A stretch of DNA of 20,435 nt from DASYXZ01 sp035934315 (GTDB lineage: Bacteria > Acidobacteriota > Terriglobia > UBA7540). The stretch is taken from NCBI GenBank assembly GCA_035934315.1, contig DASYXZ010000199.1, positions 1 to 20,435 of the forward strand, written 5' to 3'. Below the pieces are notes generated by a model that worked only from the letters and a program-made list of their open reading frames with translations, did not search any database and was not told the origin of the DNA. The stretch's first letter is position 1. Every line of letters starts with the position of its first letter. The position numbers and the translations under genes are program-made. Below, piece after piece: positions 7,382 to 15,199 of the stretch.

Positions 7382-8443
7382 ATGCGAAAGAAATTAACTG
7401 AGCTCACGCTCATCGTTATCGCTTTCACCTGTATTCCTAATCCGGCGCGAGCTGGCACGCGCATTCGGGTTGGAGCCGGCACGAAGTTGGCGGTACGTCT
7501 CGAACGCGGCGTTGGCACCAAAGATTATTACAAGTGGCGTTCGTTCGGCCCCGTGCGGACCGTTTCCGGCACACTGGTGCAGGACGTTGTGGCACCGGAT
7601 GGGCAGGTGGCGCTGCCATCGGGGACAAGAATCAACATTGCGGTGCTGGAAAGCAAACGGGCCGGGCACTTGATAGGCCGCTCGAAGCTGCGATTGGGGC
7701 TTTACTCGGTGAGGACGCCGAACGGTGAAGTGATTCCTTTGGACGGTTATCCGACAGTTTTGAATCGACGCAAAGTCGACCGCGAGGGCACCGCGCATGG
7801 ACATCGCGGACTGATAAAGGATGGCGCCGTGGATTTTGCGTCCGTGACGATCGCCGCCGGGGCTGGCTTCGCGGTTGCAGGGCCGATTGGCGCCGCCGTG
7901 GGCGGCGGAGGCGGCTTGTTGATTGCCAGCGCATGGACAGTGGTGCGGCGCGGTCCGGACCTCATTATTCCTGCGGGCACGGTGGTGGAGTTTGTAATTG
8001 GCCGGCCGGTGTCTTTCGTCCCCACGGGTGATGTGGAGGATGATGGCGCACGGCTTCAAGCGTCGCGCTGGGGCCGCGGCGAAGTGATTCCACCTTCGGA
8101 AGACTTGCTGGCGATGACGGACCAACTTGAAACAGATCCCGATGGGGTGCTCGAGCAATTGAAAGATATTCGATTTAAAGATCGTCCGGCCGTGGACCGG
8201 ACGTTTGCAAAATATCTGGAAGCGGTGGCGCGCTACCAAAAAGGCGATCACGGTAATGGAACGCTCAAACTGATGCGAGAGGCATATCGGGAATCCCAAA
8301 CTTCTTCACTCACAGCGCCGGCGCGAGCGGAAATGGCCCGCAATCTGGTGGTGATGATTCGCGGCACCGAAGCGGATTGGGAGCGCGACCCGCTTTTGAA
8401 AGATCCGCAGGTGCAGGCGGCGCTGGTGGAGGATATGCAATGA
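7382..8443 (+). CDS. Exported beta-rich protein resembling the VirB10/TrbI C-terminal fold
   Basis: A signal peptide (MRKKLTELTLIVIAFTCIPN, cleavage near PARA-G) is followed by a beta-rich domain at about 28-220. The landmarks are GTKLAVRL, then LPSGTRINIAVLESKRAGHL, then a Gly/Ala-rich hydrophobic segment at about 157-185 (AGAGFAVAGPIGAAVGGGGG), and lastly IIPAGTVVEFVIGRPVSF. This order (initial GTxL strand, a PxGT strand, a glycine-rich insert and a final IPAGTxV strand) is the plan of stand-alone acidobacterial secreted proteins and is remotely like the tail of VirB10/TrbI. The C-terminal 130 residues are helical, with no family I recognise. The stop overlaps the next start (ATGA, 8440-8443), so the two genes are coupled. 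A GAGG 11 bp upstream of the ATG is a modest ribosome binding site. Function unknown; envelope scaffold is a guess. Confidence 0.75.
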   Translation: MRKKLTELTLIVIAFTCIPNPARAGTRIRVGAGTKLAVRLERGVGTKDYYKWRSFGPVRTVSGTLVQDVVAPDGQVALPSGTRINIAVLESKRAGHLIGRSKLRLGLYSVRTPNGEVIPLDGYPTVLNRRKVDREGTAHGHRGLIKDGAVDFASVTIAAGAGFAVAGPIGAAVGGGGGLLIASAWTVVRRGPDLIIPAGTVVEFVIGRPVSFVPTGDVEDDGARLQASRWGRGEVIPPSEDLLAMTDQLETDPDGVLEQLKDIRFKDRPAVDRTFAKYLEAVARYQKGDHGNGTLKLMREAYRESQTSSLTAPARAEMARNLVVMIRGTEADWERDPLLKDPQVQAALVEDMQ

Positions 8444-9561
8444 AGCGCGCGTTAATAGTTGTCTTGTTTTGCTGCGCGATGGCAAGTCTGGCGCTCGCGC
8501 AGCAGTCCGCGTCCACCAGGGTGCCGGCCGCGCCGCCCCCTCCTGAAACGGCAGCGTCCGGCACGGTGGACATTGCACGTTCTGTCAGAATCAACACTAC
8601 ACCGGTGGCGACAGCCGACGAAACGCCGGACAAGACTGCGATTGAAACGCCGGTAGAAAACGCGGATAACCCGGCGCCGGACTCGCTGAGTAATACACCC
8701 GACGTTGGGGCGGACACGCAGGGCGCGCGTGAATTGCCATTGGATTCCGAACCATTTGATGTGCGGGTGCATCGACGCGTGGGAGAGTATATGCAGCGTC
8801 ATCTCGAGCGCGAACACCGCATGTCTTCTTATTCCAAAGTGAGCATGGGTGATCCCAGCCTGGAGCGGTTCGCCGACCCCCGCAGAGTCCAGGTGGAATT
8901 GAGTGACGAACTCGATCGCGAGCAAACCAGCGAAGAACTTTCCTCCGACTACGCGGAACAGGCTCATGACGTGCAAAACAAGGCGCAGGCTCTGCAGGAA
9001 TTCATCGCCAAACGACGTGAGACGCTCGACCAGCTAAACAAAAATAACGGCGCGTCGCGCCGTCCGGACCTTGAGGTGGCGCTTGCCAATCTGGCCCGCC
9101 AGCCGATGTCGCCGGAGACGTTGGCGGAAATGCGCGAGATCGACCGGCGGTTGTCGGAAACGGATCGCAGTGAGAAAGATTTTCCGGCCCAATTGTCGCA
9201 GAACCAACAGGAAGCCACAGACGCGGCGGAAGAGCTCACCAAGCTCCAGGCCCTGGAGCACGCCTACGAGAAAGAAGCGAAGACCTTCACGGCGGACGCG
9301 CTCTCCGCGCGCCAGAACCGCCTGCGCCTGGCGAGCAAGCTGGAGTACTACGTGGTTCGCTCCCAGGCTGAGGACTCGCTCGAGCAAGGTCGCAAAGCGC
9401 TGGCGGCGGTGGAACACCTTTCGGCCAGTCCCGAGGTTGAGAACCAGCTCAAGGGGCCGGAGTCAACCACCAAATCGGATGCTGAATTGGAACAGATGCG
9501 GGACTGCATTCAAAATACAGGCGATGTAAAAGCTTGTCGCCAAGCCATGCACGGGGAGTAA
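8440..9561 (+). CDS. Exported coiled-coil protein of unknown function
   Basis: I do not recognise the family. The start at 8440 is set by the ATGA overlap with the preceding stop and gives a clean signal peptide (MKRALIVVLFCCAMASLALA, ALA-Q cleavage at 20/21). Residues 21-105 are Pro/Ala/Thr-rich and probably disordered. From about 130 to 350 the sequence is strongly helical, charged and rich in Glu, Gln, Arg and Ala, for example EQAHDVQNKAQALQEFIAKR and AEELTKLQALEHAYEKEAKT, consistent with long periplasmic coiled coils. Two cysteines lie near the C-terminus (CIQNTGDVKAC) and could form a disulfide. The next gene begins 3 bp after the stop. A helical, secreted protein beside a VirB10-tail-like protein and a lytic transglycosylase invites comparison with VirB5, but no sequence signature supports that. 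Confidence 0.75.
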   Translation: MKRALIVVLFCCAMASLALAQQSASTRVPAAPPPPETAASGTVDIARSVRINTTPVATADETPDKTAIETPVENADNPAPDSLSNTPDVGADTQGARELPLDSEPFDVRVHRRVGEYMQRHLEREHRMSSYSKVSMGDPSLERFADPRRVQVELSDELDREQTSEELSSDYAEQAHDVQNKAQALQEFIAKRRETLDQLNKNNGASRRPDLEVALANLARQPMSPETLAEMREIDRRLSETDRSEKDFPAQLSQNQQEATDAAEELTKLQALEHAYEKEAKTFTADALSARQNRLRLASKLEYYVVRSQAEDSLEQGRKALAAVEHLSASPEVENQLKGPESTTKSDAELEQMRDCIQNTGDVKACRQAMHGE

Positions 9562-9564
9562 CCT

Positions 9565-9981
9565 ATGCGCACTACTCGATCAAGAATAAATGTTGGCTCT
9601 GTAATTGCCGGGAAGCCATTCAAGATCAGCGCTGCCGCCATGCTGCTGATGGCGTTCGTCCCCATGGCGCGCGCGCAGAGCGTGAACTTTGAGCCGGCGG
9701 CGCTGGCCAAACAGCGGACAGAAATATGTCTGAAGGCCACCCACGCGCCAATCGCGGATTTGGAAAACGAAGTGAATCATCTTGCCGTGCTTTCAGAGAC
9801 GTGCCGGGCCGAATATGGGGCCAAAGCTTGCGGGGTGCCGGACAAACCACTCGAATCCAACGAACTGGAAGACCGCTATGCGTACTACGTCAGAAAGCCG
9901 GTGGAAGCACATTTCACCGTGGGGCAAGCGAAAATCGACAAACACAATTGGGAAGCGACGAGAGCGACTGCTTCCCGATGA
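9565..9981 (+). CDS. Small exported protein with three cysteines, function unknown
   Basis: A 138-residue product with an extended basic N-terminus, a hydrophobic core (ISAAAMLLMAFVPMA) and an ARA-Q cleavage site at 37/38. The mature part is about 100 residues, mostly helical, with cysteines in EICLKAT, ETCRAEY and KACGVP. The start is well supported: GGGGAG lies about 6 bp upstream and the preceding gene ends 3 bp before the ATG. The stop lies just before the 43-bp repeat array. The last 20 residues look less protein-like than the rest, so the natural C-terminus may have been altered by a frameshift or by insertion of the repeats; I cannot decide. No homolog is recognised. Confidence 0.6.
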   Translation: MRTTRSRINVGSVIAGKPFKISAAAMLLMAFVPMARAQSVNFEPAALAKQRTEICLKATHAPIADLENEVNHLAVLSETCRAEYGAKACGVPDKPLESNELEDRYAYYVRKPVEAHFTVGQAKIDKHNWEATRATASR

Positions 9982-10029
9982 ACTAATAGAAGCGGGGAAA
10001 GTAATGTTGCAACTTAGAAATTTTGGTCA

Positions 10030-10083
10030 CCCCCTCACCCGTCCCGCGGACGCGGGACACCCTCTCCCCCAAGGGGGCGAGGG
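10030..10083 (+). repeat. Dispersed palindromic repeat, copy 2
   Basis: Contains the perfect 8-bp stem GTCCCGCG-GA-CGCGGGAC (10041-10058), followed by the near-palindrome ACCCTCTCCCCCAAGGGGGC continuing to GAGGG. It has the same two-stem layout as 6824-6879. Its second half is the founder unit of the tandem array that follows. Confidence 0.7.
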
Positions 10084-10259
10084 TTAAGGTAATTTGTTTT
10101 CTCCCTCTCCCCCAAGGGGGCGAGGGTTAAGGTAATTTGTTTTCTCCCTCTCCCCTAAGGGGGCGAGGGTTAAGGTAATTTGTTTTCTCCCTCTCCCCTC
10201 AAGGAGCGAGGGCTACCTTGATCTTTTTCTCTCCTTGCTTCCGTGGGGGTGAGAGGGTT
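10061..10259 (+). repeat. Tandem array of 43-bp hairpin-forming units
   Basis: Units begin at 10061, 10104, 10147 and 10190, exactly 43 bp apart. The first three are nearly identical; each is an imperfect palindrome (CCTCTCCCCCAAGGGGGCGA then GGG) plus an A/T-rich spacer (TTAAGGTAATTTGTTTTCT). The fourth has diverged after its palindrome (CTCAAGGAGCGAGGG), and a decayed fifth arm pair runs from CTCTCCTTGC to GTGAGAGGG, ending at about 10259. In RNA these would fold into consecutive hairpins. Confidence 0.85.
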
Positions 10260-10323
10260 TAGTAACCACTGCAAATGCGTTTGTATTTGAAAGAGCAATG
10301 TCATTCAACGATACGAGAAAGGA

Positions 10324-11517
10324 ATGACTCGCGTGAGGACCATCACAAAATCCGTCTCTCTGATATTTTCAGGCGCAGGATTAATTTTCCTGGCGTCCGT
10401 CGCGCTGCGTGGGGCCGCCCAGGAAGGACCGCCACCCACCTTAAGCCGCAGGCCCGGATACTCGGCGAAGCCTGCGGGCAATCCGAGGTCGGAGGCTGCG
10501 GAAACTGGTCCCATTGAGGTTCCGCCGCCACCGCCCAATCCTTCGCGCGCGATGGCGCCGATTCTTGGAACTCAGGAAAGACGGACCCGGCGGGGGGCAG
10601 CAAATCACGCACGCGCGCGACCTGACCGGGCTGAAAACTTTGCCGTGATTCGTACTTCTCCGGCCGTCAACCAGCCCTTGCGGCGAGTGAACAGCGAGCC
10701 GGCGGAAATTTCTGAAACACCTGATCCCGAAGCGCAGCGCATCAGCGAGGACCTGAAGCGCCTGCACGATGACAGAGAGGCTCGCCAGGCTTTTTATGAC
10801 GACCTTCGCCGCACGGTGCAGGAAGTTCGCGCTGGTGTGAGGAGTTCTGATTCACCGGAAGATAACACCGACTCGTCAGCGCCGCAGAATGTGCGGCCGT
10901 TCCAACCGAATGTGCGGCCGTTCCAACCGGAGGAAAAGTTGCTCCCTCAGCCTCGCGTGCCGGATTCTTTCTCGCATTCATCAAAAGAGAATCGCGAATC
11001 GCGCCAGCCTGATTCCTATTCGCATCCACCGGTGGACGATCACGAATCACGCCAACCTGATTCCACAGCTCCGGACAATCCACAAGCGTCGTTGACCACG
11101 GATCGCGGCGGCATCAATCGCGAAACCTACCTGATGGTTGTGCGGTGGGCAAAAGCGAATGGAACTCCCGTGCCCCTGGCTCTTGGGGTTGCGTGGATGG
11201 AGTCGCACATGAATCCTTATCCGGCGCGCGGGGCCGCCGGCGAAGTGGGGATGTTTCAAATTATGCCCACGCGTTGCACCCTGGAGGGCTGGCCCGCCCG
11301 CCGCCTGAGTGAGCCGCAATTCAACGCTTGGATGGGAACGATGCTTCTGGCGCGCTACTACCAGGAAGAAGGAAGCATGGCGCGCGCCGCGGCGAAATAT
11401 GTGGCGGGTCCCGGAGTTTTTAATAAGAAATATTCCAAGGACGTTTGGGCCTACATCAATTGGTACGCGAGTACCGTGGATAGTTATGCCAGCTACTTTT
11501 CCCGCTACCAAACCTGA
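10324..11517 (+). CDS. Lytic transglycosylase (SLT domain) with long disordered N-terminal region
   Basis: Predicted periplasmic murein lytic transglycosylase. An N-terminal hydrophobic export signal (SLIFSGAGLIFLASVALRGA) is followed by about 230 residues rich in Pro, Ser, Arg and Asp, with a short helical patch at about 138-170 and internal repeats. The catalytic domain occupies about 262-397. The catalytic glutamate is E293 in VAWMESHMNPYPARGAAGEV, followed by GMFQIMPTR; the AAAKYVAGPGVFNKK segment corresponds to the usual A.Y..G motif. This matches the SLT/GH23 fold seen in Slt70 and VirB1. AAAGGA directly abuts ATG 10324 but lies 9 bp before the in-frame GTG 10333, so GTG may be the true start. 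The next gene begins inside the last 32 bp. The envelope neighbours suggest it opens the wall for an assembled structure or remodels it. Confidence 0.88.
   Translation: MTRVRTITKSVSLIFSGAGLIFLASVALRGAAQEGPPPTLSRRPGYSAKPAGNPRSEAAETGPIEVPPPPPNPSRAMAPILGTQERRTRRGAANHARARPDRAENFAVIRTSPAVNQPLRRVNSEPAEISETPDPEAQRISEDLKRLHDDREARQAFYDDLRRTVQEVRAGVRSSDSPEDNTDSSAPQNVRPFQPNVRPFQPEEKLLPQPRVPDSFSHSSKENRESRQPDSYSHPPVDDHESRQPDSTAPDNPQASLTTDRGGINRETYLMVVRWAKANGTPVPLALGVAWMESHMNPYPARGAAGEVGMFQIMPTRCTLEGWPARRLSEPQFNAWMGTMLLARYYQEEGSMARAAAKYVAGPGVFNKKYSKDVWAYINWYASTVDSYASYFSRYQT
10888..10929 (+). repeat. Perfect 21-bp in-frame tandem duplication
   Basis: Two identical 21-bp units (10888-10908 and 10909-10929) encode NVRPFQP twice in the disordered part of the lytic transglycosylase. 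Further imperfect repeats follow (ESRQPDSYSH, then ESRQPDS), showing slippage-prone growth of this linker. Confidence 0.9.
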
Positions 11518-12721
11518 GAACTGGGCGGATGCCATTATCCTTCGGCCCACGGGCGAATCGAAACCCGAGGGCAGCGGCGCGCCTCGCTTTGCCCTGCTTG
11601 AAACGGGGTGGCCTGATCCGTGGGCGCTTGCTTTCTCCGTACTCTTCTTGAGCACTCTGATTTCTCTGTCAATTATAGTTACCCAGTTTCAGAGTTTTGC
11701 CGACGCGCCTATTGCGGAAAACGTCGTCGAACTCCACTCGCCGCCGCTACGAGCCCCGACAGATATTTCAACGCCCAATAATTCCAACGAAACCACAACA
11801 CCTCTTCCCCAGCCGGCCGAACCGGTCACGGCCGAATCACCCTCGCCGGAGCTGCCGGGGTTTGGGCCCCCGTCAGCTCCGGTCCAGCCTCTCCGCCCTG
11901 AGCCGCTAAGGCCCACGCCGCTGCAGGCTGACACCACCACGCCCGATCCGTTTGCGGGCCAGCCGATTCCGCGCGAACTCATGGAGAACCCACCACCCCT
12001 TCCTGTTCAACCGCAACCTGCCGTCGTTTCTAAAAACGTTCCGCCAGTGATGCCTGCCGCAGCGGCCGCGGCCAAACCGAATCCAACGGCTGTCCCATCC
12101 AGCCCCGGCAAAATAGAAACGCCAAATCGGAAGCTGGCGCAAGGCGCCGCAAATTCCCGCCCCGTTACATTGACGGGCGCCCCCATGCGAGCACCGGATT
12201 CGCTGGGTGTGTTACCGTTGGCAGACTTGATTGATAATGAGGCCGGCCTCGCTGCCGGTCTTGCTGCGTTGCCATCGGCACAGCGCGTCAACCTGCCGCG
12301 TGTCTCGATTCGCGTGAACTCCGATTGGTTTCGGGCGTTGTCGCAAACCAAGGAACGCCTCTACTTTTCCATCACCACTCCGGAGGGGGACGGAGAGGTT
12401 CTGGCCTACGTTCCTGACACTCAGAGTTTTAATCTGGAGCGCGCCGAACGGCCGCTGTGGCAAATCAGGGACGGCGAACGGGTTCCCGCTCTCGCGGCCC
12501 TGCGTGTCGCTGCCGGACGCTGGCTCGGCGTTTCCCCGGAACTCGTGGGCATTTACACCTGGCACCCGCCCGTCCTCGAGAACGCGCTCAGGATGTTTGT
12601 GATGGAGCGAATGCAGGATTTGCACGTGCAGTTGGGTCCGCGCGATATGGTTACAGTGCGGCTTTCTTCAGGATTCGGGGGCGCCGTGATGAATCTTGAA
12701 CCGATTCGCGCAAGAGATTGA
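11486..12721 (+). CDS. TonB-like membrane-anchored protein with Pro-rich periplasmic stalk
   Basis: The layout is TonB-like: a short cytoplasmic N-terminus, one membrane helix at about 46-66 (PWALAFSVLFLSTLISLSII), a proline-rich stretch at about 75-260 (TPLPQPAEPVTAESPSPELP and similar), then a folded C-terminal domain of about 125 residues (LPRVSIRVNSDWFRALSQ to the end). The C-domain shows no clear TonB_C signature, so energy coupling to an outer-membrane receptor is not established. I placed the start at ATG 11486, inside the end of the lytic transglycosylase gene (32-bp overlap); longer starts would run through the catalytic domain of that gene and are unlikely. The stalk is long enough to cross much of the periplasm, fitting a wall-associated complex with the preceding gene. 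Function is unknown. Confidence 0.72.
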   Translation: MPATFPATKPENWADAIILRPTGESKPEGSGAPRFALLETGWPDPWALAFSVLFLSTLISLSIIVTQFQSFADAPIAENVVELHSPPLRAPTDISTPNNSNETTTPLPQPAEPVTAESPSPELPGFGPPSAPVQPLRPEPLRPTPLQADTTTPDPFAGQPIPRELMENPPPLPVQPQPAVVSKNVPPVMPAAAAAAKPNPTAVPSSPGKIETPNRKLAQGAANSRPVTLTGAPMRAPDSLGVLPLADLIDNEAGLAAGLAALPSAQRVNLPRVSIRVNSDWFRALSQTKERLYFSITTPEGDGEVLAYVPDTQSFNLERAERPLWQIRDGERVPALAALRVAAGRWLGVSPELVGIYTWHPPVLENALRMFVMERMQDLHVQLGPRDMVTVRLSSGFGGAVMNLEPIRARD

Positions 12722-12754
12722 TGCAAACCCAAATTCAAATCCTAAAATCCAACT

Positions 12755-14029
12755 TCATGTGTAACGGACCCAGCGCAGAATCTCCACCAGCGACGGTCGC
12801 TTGCCGTACATCAATACGCCAACGCGGTAAATTCGGGCTGATAAATAGACCACGCCCAACGCGGTAAGAATCAGGAGGAGAATCGAGAGCGCGATTTGCC
12901 AGAGGGGAGGCGTTTGCACGGAAATCCTGAGCAACATCAAGATAGGCGAGAAGAAGGGAATCTCAGAAAGGACGACGGACATCGTTGAATTAGGATCACG
13001 TAATAGGACGTTGAACATAATGAAGCTCATGACTATGGGCAGAGTTGCGGGCAATTGCATTTGCTGGGCGTCCTGCTCATTGGAGGCCGCGGCGCCGATG
13101 GCGGCGTACATCGAGGCGTACAGGAAGTAGCCCAGCAGGAAGTAGACCGGCAGCGAAATCAGAACCAGGGGCGGGACGTGCAGGGTGGGAATTGACGAAC
13201 CGGGCCTTAGAGCCGCCGCCATGGCCCCGCCGTATGCGCCCAGGAGAGAAGCTGAGGTTATCCAGATGAGGTATTGGGTGAAGGCGACGGCAGCCACGCC
13301 AATAATTTTACCCGCCAGCAACTGAAATGGCGTAACGGCAGAAATCAGAACCTCGACGATGCGCGTGGTTTTTTCCTCCAGCACCGAGCGCATGGTGACA
13401 ATGCCATACATGATCAATGTCATGTAGAGGAGCATGGCCAAAACGATGGCGGTGATAAAAGTCTGGCCTTTTTCTTCGGTCTCGCCCTGCCGGGTGACTT
13501 TGACCATTTTGATTTCAACGTTGTGAATCACATCACGAAGATTTTCCACGTGGATGCCGCGATCGCTCAAGCGCCGGGTGATGACGGCGTCACTAACCGC
13601 ATGGCCGATGGTTCCCTCCAGCGTAAAATCGCCGGTATTCCGCGTGTGGAACTCCGCCGCCTTTGCACCTGTGATGTTTTTTGGCAGCACAAGGAAACCG
13701 TCCAAACTGCCGGCGTTCACCTGCGCCAGTAATTCCTTGCGCGCATCCTTTTCAGACGAGGGCCGGTCAATCGTTTGGACCACCCGGAAAGCGGGCAGGC
13801 CATTGGGCAGATTGTTGCGCAAACTTTTTGAGATGGCATCCGCAAAGCCGCCTGAATTATCCAGGATGGCAATATTCATCGTTCGGTCGTTCTGGCGCGT
13901 CGCCATGAAAATGGAAAACGCAAAAAATCCGGTGGAGAGAATCGGGATGAGGATGGTGGCGAAGATGAAACCCTTGGTACGCACCCGGGTCACGTATTCT
14001 CGTTTAACAATAAGCCAGAATTTACGCAC
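12755..14029 (-). CDS. ABC-2 type permease (NatB-like Na+/drug efflux subunit)
   Basis: Membrane subunit of an ABC-2 exporter. It starts with the typical VRKFWLIVKREYVTRVRTKG amphipathic segment and a first helix (FIFATILIPILSTGFFAFSI). A large extracytoplasmic domain of about 150 residues follows, then five hydrophobic segments. The conserved VLEEKTTRIVEVLISAVTPF loop of the NatB/ABC2_membrane_3 family is present. The start is GTG 14029, preceded by GGAGG at a 5-bp gap, and overlaps the stop of the ATPase gene by 8 bp (GTGCGTAA). A TTG at 14041 is a less likely start because it lies within that ribosome binding site context. It works with the ATPase encoded just upstream on this strand. Sodium export is known for Bacillus NatAB; the substrate here cannot be told from sequence. 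The gene converges on the TonB-like gene with only 33 bp between. Confidence 0.92.
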   Translation of the reverse strand: MRKFWLIVKREYVTRVRTKGFIFATILIPILSTGFFAFSIFMATRQNDRTMNIAILDNSGGFADAISKSLRNNLPNGLPAFRVVQTIDRPSSEKDARKELLAQVNAGSLDGFLVLPKNITGAKAAEFHTRNTGDFTLEGTIGHAVSDAVITRRLSDRGIHVENLRDVIHNVEIKMVKVTRQGETEEKGQTFITAIVLAMLLYMTLIMYGIVTMRSVLEEKTTRIVEVLISAVTPFQLLAGKIIGVAAVAFTQYLIWITSASLLGAYGGAMAAALRPGSSIPTLHVPPLVLISLPVYFLLGYFLYASMYAAIGAAASNEQDAQQMQLPATLPIVMSFIMFNVLLRDPNSTMSVVLSEIPFFSPILMLLRISVQTPPLWQIALSILLLILTALGVVYLSARIYRVGVLMYGKRPSLVEILRWVRYT

Positions 14030-14927
14030 GGGCGCCTCCAACCTTTTCGATGAAGATGTCGTTCAGCGGGGGCTCCACCAATTCGAAGCGGTTGATGCGC
14101 ACGCCCTGTCGGACAGCAGCCTTCAGGATTTCCTGCGGATCGGCGCCTGGCTTTAACTTCGCTTCAGTCACCTCGCCGAAATGGTTGACGTTTTCCACCA
14201 GCCCCGACTGGTTCAGGAAATTTCCGTCGCCGGAACATTCAATGCGCAGCGTGTTTTTCCCGTATGACTTTTTGATGGCCCGGAGATCGCCATGGAGAAC
14301 GTTTCGCCCGTGATGGATGAGGCAAATGGAATCGCACATCATCTCCACTTGCTCCATGCGATGGGTGGAGAGAATGATGGTGGCGCCCTGGGCGCGCAAT
14401 TCCAGCATGATGTCTTTTACCAGGATGGCGTTGACAGGATCGAGACCGGTGAAAGGTTCGTCCAGAATCAACAGCGGGGGCTGGTGAATCACGGCGGCGA
14501 TAAACTGAACTTTTTGCTGCATGCCCTTCGAGAGATCAATCAATTTCTTTTTCGTCCACTTGGTGAGTTCGAATCGCTCGAGCCATGCGCCGGTGCGTCG
14601 GCCGGCTTCCTTTTCAGTCAATCCCTTCAGGGCGCCAAGAAACACCAGAATCTTTCCGATTTCCATACGCTGATAGAGGCCGCGTTCTTCCGGGAGATAG
14701 CCGATGAGGTCCTGCGTCTTGTCGGTCAGCGGCTCACCCAGAATGCGGATGTTTCCCGTATCAGGAACGAGAATGCGCATCATCATCCGCAGAGTCGTGG
14801 TCTTGCCGGCGCCGTTGGGCCCCAGTAATCCGAACACCGCGCCCTGTTTGATGGCAAAGCTCAGATCGTTGACGGCGGTTACAGAGTCGTAGCTCTTGGT
14901 AACGCGATCGACGAGAACTGCATCCAT
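14022..14927 (-). CDS. ABC transporter ATPase (NatA-like)
   Basis: ATP-binding subunit for the following ABC-2 permease. The motifs are Walker A GLLGPNGAGKTTTLRMM, a Q-loop replaced by the family-typical IGYLPEERGLYQRM, signature LSKGMQQKVQFIAA, Walker B LLILDEPFTGLDP and the switch STHRMEQVE. The C-terminal 80 residues form the DUF4162-like extension common in NatA and gliding/efflux ATPases, ending EPPLNDIFIEKVGG. ATG 14927 is chosen because AAGGA sits 7 bp upstream; in-frame extensions up to 15062 have no ribosome binding site and would add atypical residues. The product is 301 residues, normal for the family. The gene is divergent from trxB across a 272-bp spacer in which I see no further gene. 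Confidence 0.94.
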   Translation of the reverse strand: MDAVLVDRVTKSYDSVTAVNDLSFAIKQGAVFGLLGPNGAGKTTTLRMMMRILVPDTGNIRILGEPLTDKTQDLIGYLPEERGLYQRMEIGKILVFLGALKGLTEKEAGRRTGAWLERFELTKWTKKKLIDLSKGMQQKVQFIAAVIHQPPLLILDEPFTGLDPVNAILVKDIMLELRAQGATIILSTHRMEQVEMMCDSICLIHHGRNVLHGDLRAIKKSYGKNTLRIECSGDGNFLNQSGLVENVNHFGEVTEAKLKPGADPQEILKAAVRQGVRINRFELVEPPLNDIFIEKVGGARA

Positions 14928-15199
14928 AGTCAATCCTTCGGCTTGCTTCATCCTATCACGATACGGATTGCGAAAGCATTCAAGGCGCGGTCCCAGAGCG
15001 TTTTTGTCATCAACTAAAATGTGCGCACTGAAACGTCCGGGCTTTGGTGGCATCAAATCCACAGAAAGCGCAACAAGGAAATGTCTTGAGGCGCGGGGCT
15101 CGTGATCGGCTGTCGGGAAATGTGTTGTAGGAAGTTTTGGCCTTCAAGTAACATAGTTGAGCGCTTGCATCGTTGGAAATTTCAAGGAAGGTGACGGAT

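Larger units (their letters stand above)
9982..10323. other. Intergenic region filled by palindromic repeats
   Basis: A 342-bp gap inside an otherwise tight gene run. It holds the full repeat copy at 10030-10083 and the tandem array from 10061 to about 10259, both described separately. After the array, 10260-10323 supplies an AAAGGA ribosome binding site just before the next gene. No further gene is seen. Confidence 0.7.

Noticed and set aside
7394..8299. 301-codon minus-strand frame opposite the VirB10-tail-like gene
   Set aside because: Shadow of a coding gene that has a signal peptide and coupled downstream gene; the antisense product has no recognisable domain.
10061..10259. Regular 43-bp repeats considered as a CRISPR array
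   Set aside because: The whole 43-bp period is repeated, with no unique spacers, the unit is strongly palindromic, and no cas gene is nearby.
14928..15062. N-terminal extension of the NatA-like ATPase to 15062
   Set aside because: The extension lacks a ribosome binding site and conserved residues; ATG 14927 has AAGGA at a proper distance and gives the family's normal N-terminus.
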